In this document: piece by piece, positions 33,341 through 41,939 of the stretch
How the letters are laid out: every line of letters starts with the position of its first letter
Numbering within the stretch: the first letter of the stretch is position 1
Assembly (NCBI RefSeq): GCF_014196505.1
Contig: NZ_JACIDW010000001.1
Span: 806,001 to 870,000 of the forward strand
Direction of reading: 5' to 3'
Length of the DNA stretch: 64,000 bases
Source of the DNA: Rhizobium metallidurans
GTDB lineage: Bacteria; Pseudomonadota; Alphaproteobacteria; Rhizobiales; Rhizobiaceae
The notes under the pieces: model-generated
What the model was told of the DNA's origin: nothing
Seen by the model: the letters and a program-made list of their open reading frames with translations, nothing else
Database searches by the model: none
Translations under genes and position numbers: made by a program

Positions 33341-34054
33341 ATGAATCCAATCAATCAGCAGCGTTACGGTTCGGCCGTTGGCTCGCAGACCCTGTTTGAC
33401 GAAGGTCTTCGCCAGCACATGCTGCGCGTGTACAACTACATGGGCATCGGCCTTGTCATCACCGGCATGATCGCCTTCATCGTCGGCTCGACGCCGGCGC
33501 TGTATGTGCCGATCTTCCAGTCGCCGCTCAAGTGGGTGGTCATGCTGGCGCCGCTCGCCTTCGTCTTCTTCTTCACGTTCAAGATCCAGACGATGTCGGC
33601 AGGCGCCGCGCAGATGACATTCTGGGCCTTCTGCGCCGTCATGGGCCTGTCGATGGCATCGGTGTTCCTGGTGTTTACCGGCACCAGCATCGCGCGCACC
33701 TTCTTCATCGCCGCAACGATGTTCGGCTCTACCAGCCTTTACGGCTACGTGACCAAGCGTGATCTGTCCCGCATGGGCTCGTTCCTGATGATGGGCCTGA
33801 TCGGCGTGGTCATCGCCAGCGTGGTCAACATCTTCCTTGGATCGAGCGCACTTCAGTTCGCGATTTCGGTCATCGGTATCGTCGTCTTCGTTGGCCTGAC
33901 CGCCTACGACACGCAGAACATCAAGGAGCAGTATTCGGAGAACTACGATCAGGAATCGAACCAGAAGCTTGCCGTATTCGGTGCTCTGTCGCTCTACCTG
34001 AACTTCGTGAACATCTTCCAGCTGCTGCTCACCTTTACCGGCGAGCGCGAATAG
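33341..34054 (+). CDS. Bax inhibitor-1/YccA-family membrane protein
   Basis: Membrane protein of 237 aa with about seven helices. The N-terminus reads NQQRYGSAVGSQTLFDEGLRQHMLRVYNYMGIGLVITGMIAF, as in alphaproteobacterial BI-1 proteins. The C-terminal part carries VGLTAYDTQNIKEQYSE, with the conserved acidic residues of the family's pH-sensitive leak pathway, and ends ALSLYLNFVNIFQLLLTF. GAGGAG lies before the ATG. It follows the anti-sigma gene by 19 bases and precedes a strong terminator, so it is probably the third gene of the ECF operon. Relatives interact with the FtsH protease or leak calcium. Confidence 0.92.
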   Translation: MNPINQQRYGSAVGSQTLFDEGLRQHMLRVYNYMGIGLVITGMIAFIVGSTPALYVPIFQSPLKWVVMLAPLAFVFFFTFKIQTMSAGAAQMTFWAFCAVMGLSMASVFLVFTGTSIARTFFIAATMFGSTSLYGYVTKRDLSRMGSFLMMGLIGVVIASVVNIFLGSSALQFAISVIGIVVFVGLTAYDTQNIKEQYSENYDQESNQKLAVFGALSLYLNFVNIFQLLLTFTGERE

Positions 34055-34063
34055 TCGAGCTAC

Positions 34064-34090
34064 AGCGCTTCTGGGGGCAAAGGAAGCGCT
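34064..34090. repeat. 8-bp inverted repeat after the BI-1 gene
   Basis: AGCGCTTC (34064-34071) and GAAGCGCT (34083-34090) form a perfect stem with an 11-base loop ten bases after the stop codon. There is no T-run. With the hairpin at 34148 it gives this operon two successive 3' structures. Similar GCGCTT/AAGCGC words are frequent in rhizobial intergenic DNA, so it may be a dispersed repeat. Confidence 0.4.
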
Positions 34091-34147
34091 AGAACGCCCG
34101 GTCCGCACTCTGTGACAGGATGCGCGGATCGGGTGTTCACCACAGGG

Positions 34148-34183
34148 AAGCGGCCGGGCGCAAGTCCGGCCGCTTTTCCGTTT
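34148..34183 (+). terminator. Rho-independent terminator of the ECF-anti-sigma-BI-1 operon
   Basis: AAGCGGCCGG (34148-34157) pairs perfectly with CCGGCCGCTT (34166-34175) around an eight-base loop, and is followed by TTCCGTTTG. The ten-pair GC-rich stem and T-rich tail make this the clearest terminator in the window. It lies between convergent genes and could act for both. Confidence 0.85.
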
Positions 34184-34208
34184 GATTATGGTCTGATTTC
34201 CTGGACGT

Positions 34209-35330
34209 TCAGATAATGCCCCAGGCACGGTAGCGTCCGCGCCCGGTGATCTCGCGAATGCCGATGTCGTTGAGCAGATTGAGCGCGCCTCGGCCGCTGA
34301 CCTTCAGTTCACGCGCCACCATGGCCGAGGACACCATCGGCCGCGACAGCACGAATTGCGCGAGGTGCGGAAGGCTGCTGTTTGAGCGCCTGTCCTTGAA
34401 GCGCATCTGCATCTGTGTCTGTGCCAGCGATAGGCGATCCATCTCCTTCATGCCGAGATCGGCGCTCTCCACCATCGCTTCGAGAAAGGATTGCAGCCTG
34501 ACGAGACGCTGGCGGGCGCGCCGGCGTTCGTGGCGAACGGTTTTCAAGCCGGCGAAAAATGAAAACAGGTGCGACGTGATCTTGCCGCGCTGGCGCAGAT
34601 AGCCTGCAATCAGCAGGCCGCCCAGCCAATGCTGGCGGCGCAGCGGCTCGATCTGCTCCCATGCATCGAACAATACGGCGGCGCCCAGTGTCGGTGGTAA
34701 TGCGTCGGCAATCGCGATGACGGAGCGCCATTCGCGCAGGCGCGCGGCCTCGTCCCAGTCCTCGTCGTCGAGCAGCGCGAGCCGGTCGTCTGGTCGCTCC
34801 TGCCGCGCGGGCTCAGGATTGGTGTCCCGAACGCCCCTCGCGAGATCGTCGAGGAGCCTGCTCGACCGCGCCAGCACGGCGTCGATTTCGGCAAGTTCGT
34901 TGGCGAGCGGCGCATCAGGCTCATGGTCGTCATTGTCGTGATCGCGATAAGCGCTCTTCAGCTCCGGCGCTCTCTGCTGCTCCCCGCCGATCCCCGTCAG
35001 AACCGTCATGCCGGCTTCGCTCAAGGCCCAATAGGGATCGCTCGTGCATATCCTGCGACGTGCACGGAGGACTGCATGCGCAATGGTCAGTTCGTGGCTG
35101 GGCGTGCGGGCGTCCATATGGGCGTCGTGCAGCACAAGGTCTTCAAGGTGCACCAGTTCGCCCGCTACCCACAGGGCGCCGACAGCGTCGAAGAAGTGAC
35201 GGCGCTCGGAAAAACCCTCCACGATCGAGGATCGCAGCGCGCGCTCGTCCAGTCGCGCCAGGGCGTCTTCCGCCTGAACGAAGAGCGGCAGCAGCGTCAT
35301 CAAGGATGTGGCATCGATCTCGTGGTTCAT
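34209..35330 (-). CDS. RHE_PE00001/DUF1612-family protein with C-terminal helix-turn-helix
   Basis: Protein of 373 aa from ATG 35330 (MNHEIDATSL); the open frame extends to 35510 but the added residues look random. The N-terminal half (ALARLDERALRSSIVEGFSERRHFFDAVGALWVAGELVHLEDLVLHDAHMD) and the conserved LRARRRI segment mark the family found on rhizobial chromosomes and plasmids. The C-terminal part (FVLSRPMVSSAMVARELKVSGRGALNLLNDIGIREITGRGRYRAWGI) is a winged-helix domain. A central stretch is acidic. It is a likely DNA-binding protein of unknown function. It stands alone between the BI-1 operon and the divergent cob block. Confidence 0.8.
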   Translation of the reverse strand: MNHEIDATSLMTLLPLFVQAEDALARLDERALRSSIVEGFSERRHFFDAVGALWVAGELVHLEDLVLHDAHMDARTPSHELTIAHAVLRARRRICTSDPYWALSEAGMTVLTGIGGEQQRAPELKSAYRDHDNDDHEPDAPLANELAEIDAVLARSSRLLDDLARGVRDTNPEPARQERPDDRLALLDDEDWDEAARLREWRSVIAIADALPPTLGAAVLFDAWEQIEPLRRQHWLGGLLIAGYLRQRGKITSHLFSFFAGLKTVRHERRRARQRLVRLQSFLEAMVESADLGMKEMDRLSLAQTQMQMRFKDRRSNSSLPHLAQFVLSRPMVSSAMVARELKVSGRGALNLLNDIGIREITGRGRYRAWGII

Positions 35331-35647
35331 CGGCGGGCGTTCCCGACCGTCGGGCGGGCCTGCGTCTCTCGTTCCGTCAATGGTCTCAAAGATCGTCTCG
35401 GCGCGAGCATGCCCGGCTATTCCTGCTTTATTTGGTCGGCGTGGCTCAGCCGCCGCCGCGCTTGTTGTCCGAGGCATGTGGGCCAATGCCATGTGGATCT
35501 TTATCGACAAAGGATCGCACGATTCGAAAATGGCAGCAATCTTCAGCGACGATCGGTCGCTCCCTCATCGCCGCCCGTTTGAGCCATGCCCTTGCGGCGC
35601 CGGAGCATGTGCGTCACAAGCAGGAAGAATTGATCAGGAGAGCCGGC
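35331..35647. other. Intergenic region upstream of cobF
   Basis: About 315 bases between divergent genes. I looked for a cobalamin riboswitch (B12 box) before cobF and did not find a convincing one. A small hairpin CCCGA-CCG-TCGGG sits at 35342-35354. The frame of cobF stays open through this region, but the encoded residues are arginine- and serine-rich and unlike any CobF N-terminus. Confidence 0.5.
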
Positions 35648-36415
35648 GTGCGCCACATCTACGTCATCGGTATCGGAACGGGAAATCCCGAGCACGTCAC
35701 CATCCAGGCCATCGGCAGGATGAACGCGGCTGACATGATCTTCCTGCCGACGAAAGGCGAGGAGAAGGAGAAGCTCGCTTCCGTCCGCCGCGAGATTTGC
35801 GAGCGCTTCGTTACCAACGAAAAGACCCGGATCATCGAGTTCGCCATTCCGCAGCGTAAGACGGTCGACCGCAGTTATGTCGAAAGCGTCAACGACTGGC
35901 ACGCGACACTGGCGCGAACCTATGTGCGGCTGATCGACGATCTCCCCGAAGACGGCGCCGGCGCCTTTCTCGTCTGGGGCGATCCGAGCCTTTACGATAG
36001 CGTCATCCGCATCATCGAGCGGGCAAGGGAACTCGGCGCCGTCGATTTCGACTTCAGCGTCATCCCGGGGATCACGAGCATCCAGGCCCTGGCGGCAAGC
36101 CACCGCATTCCGATCAACATGGTCGGTAAGCCGGTCGAGATCACGACAGGGCGACGCCTTGTCGCACATGGCAACCGGGCGGATAGCACCGTGGTCATGC
36201 TGGACGGAGAGCAGGCCTTTTCCAAGATCGATGATCCGGACGCGGAAATCTTCTGGGGCGCCTATCTCGGTACGGATGACGAGATCGTGCGTTCAGGGCG
36301 GCTCGGCGATGTCGCCGCGGATATCGTGAAGCTGCGCGCCGAAGCGCGGGAGCGACATGGTTGGATCATGGATATCTACTTGCTGCGCAAGGGTCGCGAT
36401 TTCGACGACCTTTGA
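35648..36415 (+). CDS. cobF: Precorrin-6A synthase (deacetylating)
   Basis: SAM-dependent C1-methyltransferase that contracts the ring by removing acetate, in the aerobic cobalamin pathway. The product is 255 aa from GTG 35648, with CAGGAG at ideal spacing; it then reads VRHIYVIGIGTGNPEHVTIQAI, the expected N-terminus. Further family segments are FLVWGDPSLYDSVIRII and DFSVIPGITSIQALAASHRIPIN. First gene of an F-G-H-I-J block that matches the classic order in Pseudomonas denitrificans. CobF is specific to the oxygen-dependent route. Confidence 0.94.
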   Translation: MRHIYVIGIGTGNPEHVTIQAIGRMNAADMIFLPTKGEEKEKLASVRREICERFVTNEKTRIIEFAIPQRKTVDRSYVESVNDWHATLARTYVRLIDDLPEDGAGAFLVWGDPSLYDSVIRIIERARELGAVDFDFSVIPGITSIQALAASHRIPINMVGKPVEITTGRRLVAHGNRADSTVVMLDGEQAFSKIDDPDAEIFWGAYLGTDDEIVRSGRLGDVAADIVKLRAEARERHGWIMDIYLLRKGRDFDDL

Positions 36416-36479
36416 GGCTGGCGATGGTTGTGCCCGTGCTTCTTAGTTCTGTAAGCACCGGGCGGAAGGAAATGGCGGG

Positions 36480-37841
36480 ATGACACGCGACGAGCGCATC
36501 GAGACGGAAATCACAGGCGAGGCCGCGCAAGCCTATGCGCGGCGCGGCGCCTGTCCGACCTTGGCGCGACCAATGCGGACAGGCGACGGCCTGCTTGCGC
36601 GCTTGCGCCCGCAGGGCGGTATTCTCACGGTCGATCAATGCGCGCTGCTTGCTCATGCCGCGACGCGTTGCGGTAATGGCCTGCTTGAGATCACGGCGCG
36701 AGGCAGCCTGCAGATCCGGGGACTTAGCCCGGAGACGGTCGAGCCGTTTGCCGAAGCGGTGGATGCGGCGGGCATCATTGTGTCGCCCAATCCCGTGATC
36801 GAACTGCCGCCGCTGCATGGCGAGGCGTTTGGTGACGTCGCTGACGCCGCCGCCATGGAATTGGCGCTGCGGGACCGGCTTGCCGAGCATTTGCAGGCGC
36901 CGGGGCTCGCGCCGAAGCTTTCAATCATCGTCGATGGCGGTGGCCGCTTCGATCTCGCCGACGTCACGGCCGATATCAGGCTGCTGGCCGTAACAGCGGG
37001 AAAGTGGGTGGTTGCCATCGCCGGCGATGGTGCCAGTGCCCGTCCGGTTGCCGCGGGCTCCGTCGATGAGGCAATCGCGGCGGTTGGCGAGTTGCTCAAG
37101 CTGCTGCTTTCGATCGGCTGGCAGAAGCGTTGCCGCGATATCTCACCGGAACGTCTGTCATCGACCTTCCCCGAGATGCATGCCATTTCGCACCATCCGT
37201 GCATGGGCGAGACACCGTCGGTCGGCGTCAATGCAGTCGAGGACGGCATGGCGGTCATCGGCCTGAAGCTACGGTTCGGGCAAATTCAGGCGGCCGACCT
37301 TCTGGCGTTTCTGATATTCCTCGGCGATCTCGATGTGGGGGATATCCGGCCGGCGCCCGATCGCTGTCTTTTCGTCACGGGTCTGAGCGAGGAGGACGCG
37401 GCGACGGTGCGGCAATCGGCGGAGCGCTTCGGTCTATCCGCGAACCGCGACGATCTCTCATCGCGCATCGCCACCTGTGCAGGCGCGGGCGCCTGTGCGT
37501 CGAGTTTCTACGCCGCCAAGGCCCTGGCCGGCGCGCTGATCGAAGGGTGTCCGGAGATTCTGGACGGCTCGCTCGACGTGCATTTGTCCGGTTGTGCCAA
37601 GGGCTGTGCCCACCCGCGCCGCGCCTTTACGGTCGCGGGAGCGGAAAATGGCTATAATCTTGTTCTCGATGGCCTCGCGTCGGACGCGCCCGATGCACAG
37701 ATTGCTGGTAGTCATATCAATTCCGCTATAGAGAGGCTTTCCCGTCTCATCAAAAATGAAAGACAAGCTGGCGAATCTGCTAGGGCCTGTCTTGACAGGG
37801 TTGGGACGGCCACGATTACGCGAGCGCTGCGACAGGAATAG
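36480..37841 (+). CDS. cobG: Precorrin-3B synthase
   Basis: Iron-sulfur mono-oxygenase that uses O2 to hydroxylate precorrin-3A at C20 and form the lactone. The product is 453 aa with two nitrite/sulfite-reductase ferredoxin-like halves (GNGLLEITARGSLQIRGL in the first). The 4Fe-4S cysteines are seen as CAGAGAC (C-x5-C, about residue 338) and CAKGC in LSGCAKGCAHPRRAF (C-x3-C). The GGCGGG near the ATG is a weak ribosome site. Its presence confirms the aerobic pathway. It lies 64 bases after cobF and two before cobH. Confidence 0.94.
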   Translation: MTRDERIETEITGEAAQAYARRGACPTLARPMRTGDGLLARLRPQGGILTVDQCALLAHAATRCGNGLLEITARGSLQIRGLSPETVEPFAEAVDAAGIIVSPNPVIELPPLHGEAFGDVADAAAMELALRDRLAEHLQAPGLAPKLSIIVDGGGRFDLADVTADIRLLAVTAGKWVVAIAGDGASARPVAAGSVDEAIAAVGELLKLLLSIGWQKRCRDISPERLSSTFPEMHAISHHPCMGETPSVGVNAVEDGMAVIGLKLRFGQIQAADLLAFLIFLGDLDVGDIRPAPDRCLFVTGLSEEDAATVRQSAERFGLSANRDDLSSRIATCAGAGACASSFYAAKALAGALIEGCPEILDGSLDVHLSGCAKGCAHPRRAFTVAGAENGYNLVLDGLASDAPDAQIAGSHINSAIERLSRLIKNERQAGESARACLDRVGTATITRALRQE

Positions 37842-37843
37842 GA

Positions 37844-38476
37844 ATGCCAGACTACGATTACATCCACAGCGGTGACGCCATCTATGAGCGGTCGTTCGCG
37901 ATTATCCGCAGCGAAGCCGATCTGTCCCGGTTTTCAGCCGAGGAAGCAGACGTTGCCGTGCGCATGATCCATGCCTGTGGACTGGTGGAAGCCGCCGAGC
38001 ATTTTGTGTTCGCGCCGCATTTCGTCAGCGCCGCGCGCGCGGCGCTGCATGCCGGCGCGCCGATCTTCTGCGACGCCGAGATGGTGGCGCACGGCGTGAC
38101 CCGGACGAGGCTGCCCGCCAAGAACGATGTCATCTGCACATTGCACGATCCGCGTACCGCGGAACTGGCGAAGGAAACCGGAAACACGCGCTCGGCCGCC
38201 GCCCTCCACCTCTGGAAGGACCGTCTTGCCGGCAGCGTCGTCGCCATCGGCAATGCGCCGACCGCGCTCTTCCATTTGCTCGAGCTGTTGCGCGATGGCG
38301 CGCCGAAGCCGGCGGCGATCATCGGCATGCCTGTCGGTTTCGTTGGTGCCGCCGAATCCAAGGATGCCTTGGCGGAAAACTCCTACGGCGTTCCCTATGC
38401 GATCGTGCGTGGACGCCTTGGTGGCAGTGCCATGACGGCGGCGGCCGTCAACGCCCTGGCGAGGCCCGGCCTGTGA
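37844..38476 (+). CDS. cobH: Precorrin-8X methylmutase
   Basis: Moves the methyl group from C11 to C12 to give hydrogenobyrinic acid. The product is 210 aa, standard CobH length. The catalytic histidine is His43 in AVRMIHACGLVEAAEHF. Other conserved parts are AGAPIFCDAEMVAHGVTRTRLPAKN and PAAIIGMPVGFVGAAESKDAL. AGGAATAGGA precedes the ATG. The stop overlaps the GTG start of cobI. Confidence 0.95.
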   Translation: MPDYDYIHSGDAIYERSFAIIRSEADLSRFSAEEADVAVRMIHACGLVEAAEHFVFAPHFVSAARAALHAGAPIFCDAEMVAHGVTRTRLPAKNDVICTLHDPRTAELAKETGNTRSAAALHLWKDRLAGSVVAIGNAPTALFHLLELLRDGAPKPAAIIGMPVGFVGAAESKDALAENSYGVPYAIVRGRLGGSAMTAAAVNALARPGL

Positions 38477-39204
38477 GCGGCGCGGGTCGTCTCATCGGCG
38501 TCGGCACCGGTCCTGGCGATCCGGAGCTGCTCACCGTCAAGGCCGTCAAGGCAATCGAAGCTGCCGATGTGATCGCCTATTTCGCCAAGCGCGGCAGAGG
38601 CGGTAACGGCAGGGCGATCGTCGAGCATCTGATCGGGCGCGACGCCGTCATGTTGCCGCTCTACTATCCCGTGACCACCGAGATCGAGAAGAGCGAAGCC
38701 GAATACCGGCGCCAGATCACCGATTTCTACGAGGAGTCGGCGGCGGCTGTCGCCGCGCATCTCGACGCCGGCCGCGCCGTGGCCGTCCTCAGCGAAGGCG
38801 ATCCGCTGTTCTATGGCTCGTACATGCACTTGCATGTGCGCCTCGCCAGCCGCTACGCGACCGAGGTCATACCCGGCATCAGCGCGATGTCCGGCTGCTG
38901 GTCCGTTGCCGGCATCCCGATCGTCCAGGGCGACGACGTATTGTCGGTCCTGCCCGGCACGATGGCCGAACAGGAACTCGAGCGCCGCCTGTCCGATACG
39001 CAGGCGGCTGTGATCATGAAGGTCGGCCGCAACCTGCCGAAGATCCGCCGCGCGCTGCAGGCGTCGGGGCGTCTTGCCGAAGCGGTCTATGTCGAGCGCG
39101 GCACCATGGCGAACGCGGCGATGATCAAGCTCGCCGACCGGCCCGAAGGCGATGCGCCTTACTTTTCGCTGGTGCTCGTTCCCGGCTGGGAGAGCAACCG
39201 ATGA
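38473..39204 (+). CDS. cobI: Precorrin-2 C20-methyltransferase
   Basis: SAM-dependent methyltransferase of 243 aa for the first dedicated corrin methylation. Signatures are RLIGVGTGPGDPELLTVKAVKAIEAADVIAYF at the N-terminus, VAVLSEGDPLFYGSYMHLHVRL (the second SAM loop), and VIPGISAMSGCWSVAGIPIVQGDD. GTG 38473 overlaps the cobH stop, and its end overlaps cobJ as ATGA. It competes with siroheme synthesis for precorrin-2. Confidence 0.95.
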   Translation: MSGAGRLIGVGTGPGDPELLTVKAVKAIEAADVIAYFAKRGRGGNGRAIVEHLIGRDAVMLPLYYPVTTEIEKSEAEYRRQITDFYEESAAAVAAHLDAGRAVAVLSEGDPLFYGSYMHLHVRLASRYATEVIPGISAMSGCWSVAGIPIVQGDDVLSVLPGTMAEQELERRLSDTQAAVIMKVGRNLPKIRRALQASGRLAEAVYVERGTMANAAMIKLADRPEGDAPYFSLVLVPGWESNR

Positions 39205-39968
39205 GCGGACGGCTTTTCGTCATCGGCACCGGCCCGGGCAATCCCGATCAGATGACGCCGGAAGCGCATGCCGCCGTTTCGAAGGCCACTGTCTTTTTCG
39301 GCTATGGACCCTATCTCGATCGCCTGAACCTGCGGGCCGACCAGACGCGTCAGGCGTCCGATAACCGCGAGGAACTGGATCGGGCGGGCGCCGCATTGCG
39401 CGCCGCGTCCGAGGGCGCGATCGTCTGTGTCGTCTCGGGTGGCGATCCCGGAGTGTTTGCCATGGCCGCCGCTGTCTGCGAGGCGGTCGACGATGGTCCG
39501 GACGCCTGGCGGGACGTCGATCTTGTCATTTTGCCCGGGATTACCGCAATGCTGGCGGTCGCCGCCCGTGTCGGCGCACCGCTCGGGCATGATTTCTGCG
39601 CGATCTCGCTTTCCGATAATCTGAAGCCCTGGGCGACGATCGAGAAGCGTTTGGCTTCAGCAGCCGAAGGCGGCTTCGTGATCGCGCTTTATAATCCGAT
39701 CAGCAAGGCGCGTCCCTGGCAGCTTGGAAAGGCGTTCGAACTGCTGCGTGAAAAGCTGCCCGGCTCGACGCCGGTCATCTTCGGCCGCGCCGCCGGAAGG
39801 CCGGACGAGCGCATTTCCGTTCAGCCACTCAATGTTGCGGATGCGGCGATGGCCGATATGGCGACCTGCGTCATCATCGGCTCGGCGGAGACGAAGATCA
39901 TCGAGCGCGAGGGCAAGGCCGATCTCATCTACACCCCTCGCTTCAGCGGGGGGGCAGCAGGTGATTGA
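39201..39968 (+). CDS. cobJ: Precorrin-3B C17-methyltransferase
   Basis: SAM-dependent ring-contracting methyltransferase of 255 aa. It shows LFVIGTGPGNPDQMTPEAHAAVSKATVFFGYGPYLDRL, VCVVSGGDPGVFAMAAAV, and LGHDFCAISLSDNLKPWATIEKRL. The ATG overlaps the cobI stop. Its last 26 bases overlap, tail to tail, the end of cobK on the other strand, so the two genes cannot be fully transcribed at once without antisense pairing. Confidence 0.95.
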   Translation: MSGRLFVIGTGPGNPDQMTPEAHAAVSKATVFFGYGPYLDRLNLRADQTRQASDNREELDRAGAALRAASEGAIVCVVSGGDPGVFAMAAAVCEAVDDGPDAWRDVDLVILPGITAMLAVAARVGAPLGHDFCAISLSDNLKPWATIEKRLASAAEGGFVIALYNPISKARPWQLGKAFELLREKLPGSTPVIFGRAAGRPDERISVQPLNVADAAMADMATCVIIGSAETKIIEREGKADLIYTPRFSGGAAGD

Positions 39969-40698
39969 TCATCGCCAGGGCCTCGTCGACGGTCGAGACC
40001 GCTGGAATGGCGGGTGCCGCGGCGCGGCCGATCATGATCACCTCGATGCCGAGCGCGCGCGCGGCCGCGATCTTGGCATAGGTGGCCGAACCGCCGCTGT
40101 TCTTGGTGACGACGACATCGATGCCGTGCTCCCGCAGCAACGCGGTCTCGCGTTCGACATCGAACGGGCCACGATCAAGAATATAATGCGCGTGGGGAAG
40201 CACGGGCTGCGGATCGACCGGGTCCACGCTTCGGATCAGATAGTGATGCTGCGGGGCGGCATCCGCCCTGTGCGCCTCCTGCCGGCCGATGGCGAGAAAC
40301 ACGCGGCGGGGCACGCTGCCGATTTGCGTGATGGCATTCTGGACGCTCGCGGCATGCCGCCAATTGTCGCCCGCCTCGGCCTGCCAGGGTGCGCGGCGAA
40401 GACAGAAGGCGGGCAGGCTGCTGATGGCAGCGGCTTGCGCGGCGTTCTGCGAGATGCGCGCGGCAAAGGGATGGGTGGCGTCGATCAGCAGGTCGAACTG
40501 CCCGTCGTGCAGAAATGTCGCGAGCCCCTCCGCGCCACCAAACCCGCCAATGCGGGTGGGCAGGGACTGCGGAGCGGGTTTTTCCGTCCTGCCGGCAAGC
40601 GACAGCAGGGCATCGTAGCGCGGTTGAGCGGCCAAGGCCCTGGCGAGCGCGCTTGCCTCGGTCGTGCCGCCAAGCATCAGAATGCGGATTTTGCTCAT
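39943..40698 (-). CDS. cobK: Precorrin-6A reductase
   Basis: NADPH-dependent reductase of 251 aa that converts precorrin-6A to precorrin-6B. It begins [23 protein letters not shown] and continues with TRIGGFGGAEGLATFL, LIDATHPFAARISQNAA and VVTKNSGGSATYAKIAAARALGIEVIMI, all typical of CobK. The frame reaches 40797, but ATG 40698 is the family start. It is the only cob gene on the minus strand: its start codon overlaps the cobL start in the four bases CATG, and its end overlaps cobJ. Confidence 0.94.
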   Translation of the reverse strand: MSKIRILMLGGTTEASALARALAAQPRYDALLSLAGRTEKPAPQSLPTRIGGFGGAEGLATFLHDGQFDLLIDATHPFAARISQNAAQAAAISSLPAFCLRRAPWQAEAGDNWRHAASVQNAITQIGSVPRRVFLAIGRQEAHRADAAPQHHYLIRSVDPVDPQPVLPHAHYILDRGPFDVERETALLREHGIDVVVTKNSGGSATYAKIAAARALGIEVIMIGRAAAPAIPAVSTVDEALAMINHLLPPR

Positions 40699-41929
40699 GG
40701 CTGATATGTCTTCCGCTCCCGGCCAACCTTGGCTGACTATTATCGGCATCGGCGAGGATGGTCCAGCGGGGCTGGGCGATGAGGCCAAGCGGCTCATCGC
40801 GGCCGCGTCCGTCGCTTTCGGCGGCGCGCGCCATCATGCCCTTATGGCTGGTCTCATCCGGGGTGAATGCCTCGCGTGGGAAAGCCCCTTCGAGCGCTCG
40901 GTCGCGGCGATCACGGCGCGTCGCGGTTCGCCTGTCGTCGTGCTGGCCTCCGGAGACCCGTTTCTTTACGGCGTGGGCGCGACGCTGTCGCGGAGCATCG
41001 ATGCCGCGGAGATGCGCGCGATACCGGCACCATCATCCTTCAGCCTTGCCGCATCGCGGCTGGGCTGGCCATTACAGGACGTCGCGTCCGTTTCGCTGCA
41101 TGGACGCCCGATCGATCTCATACGTCCGCATCTGCACCACGGCCGGCGCATCATCGCACTCACCTCCGACCAAGAGACCCCGATGCAACTCGCGGCCCTG
41201 CTTGCGGCCAATGGCTTCGGCCGGTCGCGGATGCATGTGCTCGAAGCGCTTGGCGGCGACCGTGAGCAGGTCCGGACCTCCCACGCGGATACGTTCGATA
41301 TCGAAGACATCGATCCGCTCAATGTCTGCACCATCGATGTCGTGGCTGGCGAGGGCGCACGGGTGCTGGCCTTTGCGCCCGGATTGGACGATGCGTTCTA
41401 CGAGCACGACGGCCAGATCACCAAACGGGAGGTGCGCGCGTTGACACTATCCGCGCTCGAGCCCCGGCATGGCGAATTGCTTTGGGATATCGGCGCCGGC
41501 TCCGGGTCGATCGGCATCGAATGGATGCTGTGCGACACGTCGCTTCGGGCGATTGCCATCGAACAGTCGAGCGAGCGAGTCCAGCGGATAGCGCGCAATG
41601 CGGCGGCCTTCGGCGTGCCGGCGCTTGCGGTCGTGCAGGGCCTGGCGCCGCAGGTGTTGCAGTCGCTGCCTGAACCAGACGCCATCTTCGTCGGCGGCGG
41701 GGGCAGCGAGGATGGGGTGATGGAGGCGGCGATCGCCGCGTTAAAAAGCGGCGGCCGACTGGTCGCCAATGCGGTGACGCTGGAGATGGATGCGAAACTG
41801 CTGGCGTTGCACACTACGTTGGGCGGGTCGTTGACCCGCATCGACATTTCCCGCGCCGGTGCGATCGGCGCGATGACGGGCTGGCGCCCGGCAATGCCGG
41901 TCACACAGTGGCACTGGGTCAAGGATTGA
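40697..41929 (+). CDS. cobL: Precorrin-6Y C5,15-methyltransferase (decarboxylating)
   Basis: Fused enzyme of 410 aa. The N-terminal domain ([40 protein letters not shown]) methylates one ring position. The C-terminal CbiT-like domain has the SAM loop [20 protein letters not shown] (about residues 258-277) and [20 protein letters not shown] 40697 overlaps the cobK start on the opposite strand; ATG 40706 is an alternative start. It begins a second rightward unit, cobL-cobM, separate from cobF-J. Confidence 0.94.
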   Translation: MADMSSAPGQPWLTIIGIGEDGPAGLGDEAKRLIAAASVAFGGARHHALMAGLIRGECLAWESPFERSVAAITARRGSPVVVLASGDPFLYGVGATLSRSIDAAEMRAIPAPSSFSLAASRLGWPLQDVASVSLHGRPIDLIRPHLHHGRRIIALTSDQETPMQLAALLAANGFGRSRMHVLEALGGDREQVRTSHADTFDIEDIDPLNVCTIDVVAGEGARVLAFAPGLDDAFYEHDGQITKREVRALTLSALEPRHGELLWDIGAGSGSIGIEWMLCDTSLRAIAIEQSSERVQRIARNAAAFGVPALAVVQGLAPQVLQSLPEPDAIFVGGGGSEDGVMEAAIAALKSGGRLVANAVTLEMDAKLLALHTTLGGSLTRIDISRAGAIGAMTGWRPAMPVTQWHWVKD

Positions 41930-41939
41930 GGACAAGGAT

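Noticed and set aside
35400..35560. Possible cobalamin riboswitch
   Set aside because: The GCCAATGCCATG words resemble a B12 box loosely but the conserved core and supporting helices are not there.
35060..35647. Upstream extension of cobF
   Set aside because: The frame is open but the residues are unlike any CobF and overlap the divergent gene. GTG 35648 with CAGGAG gives the family N-terminus.
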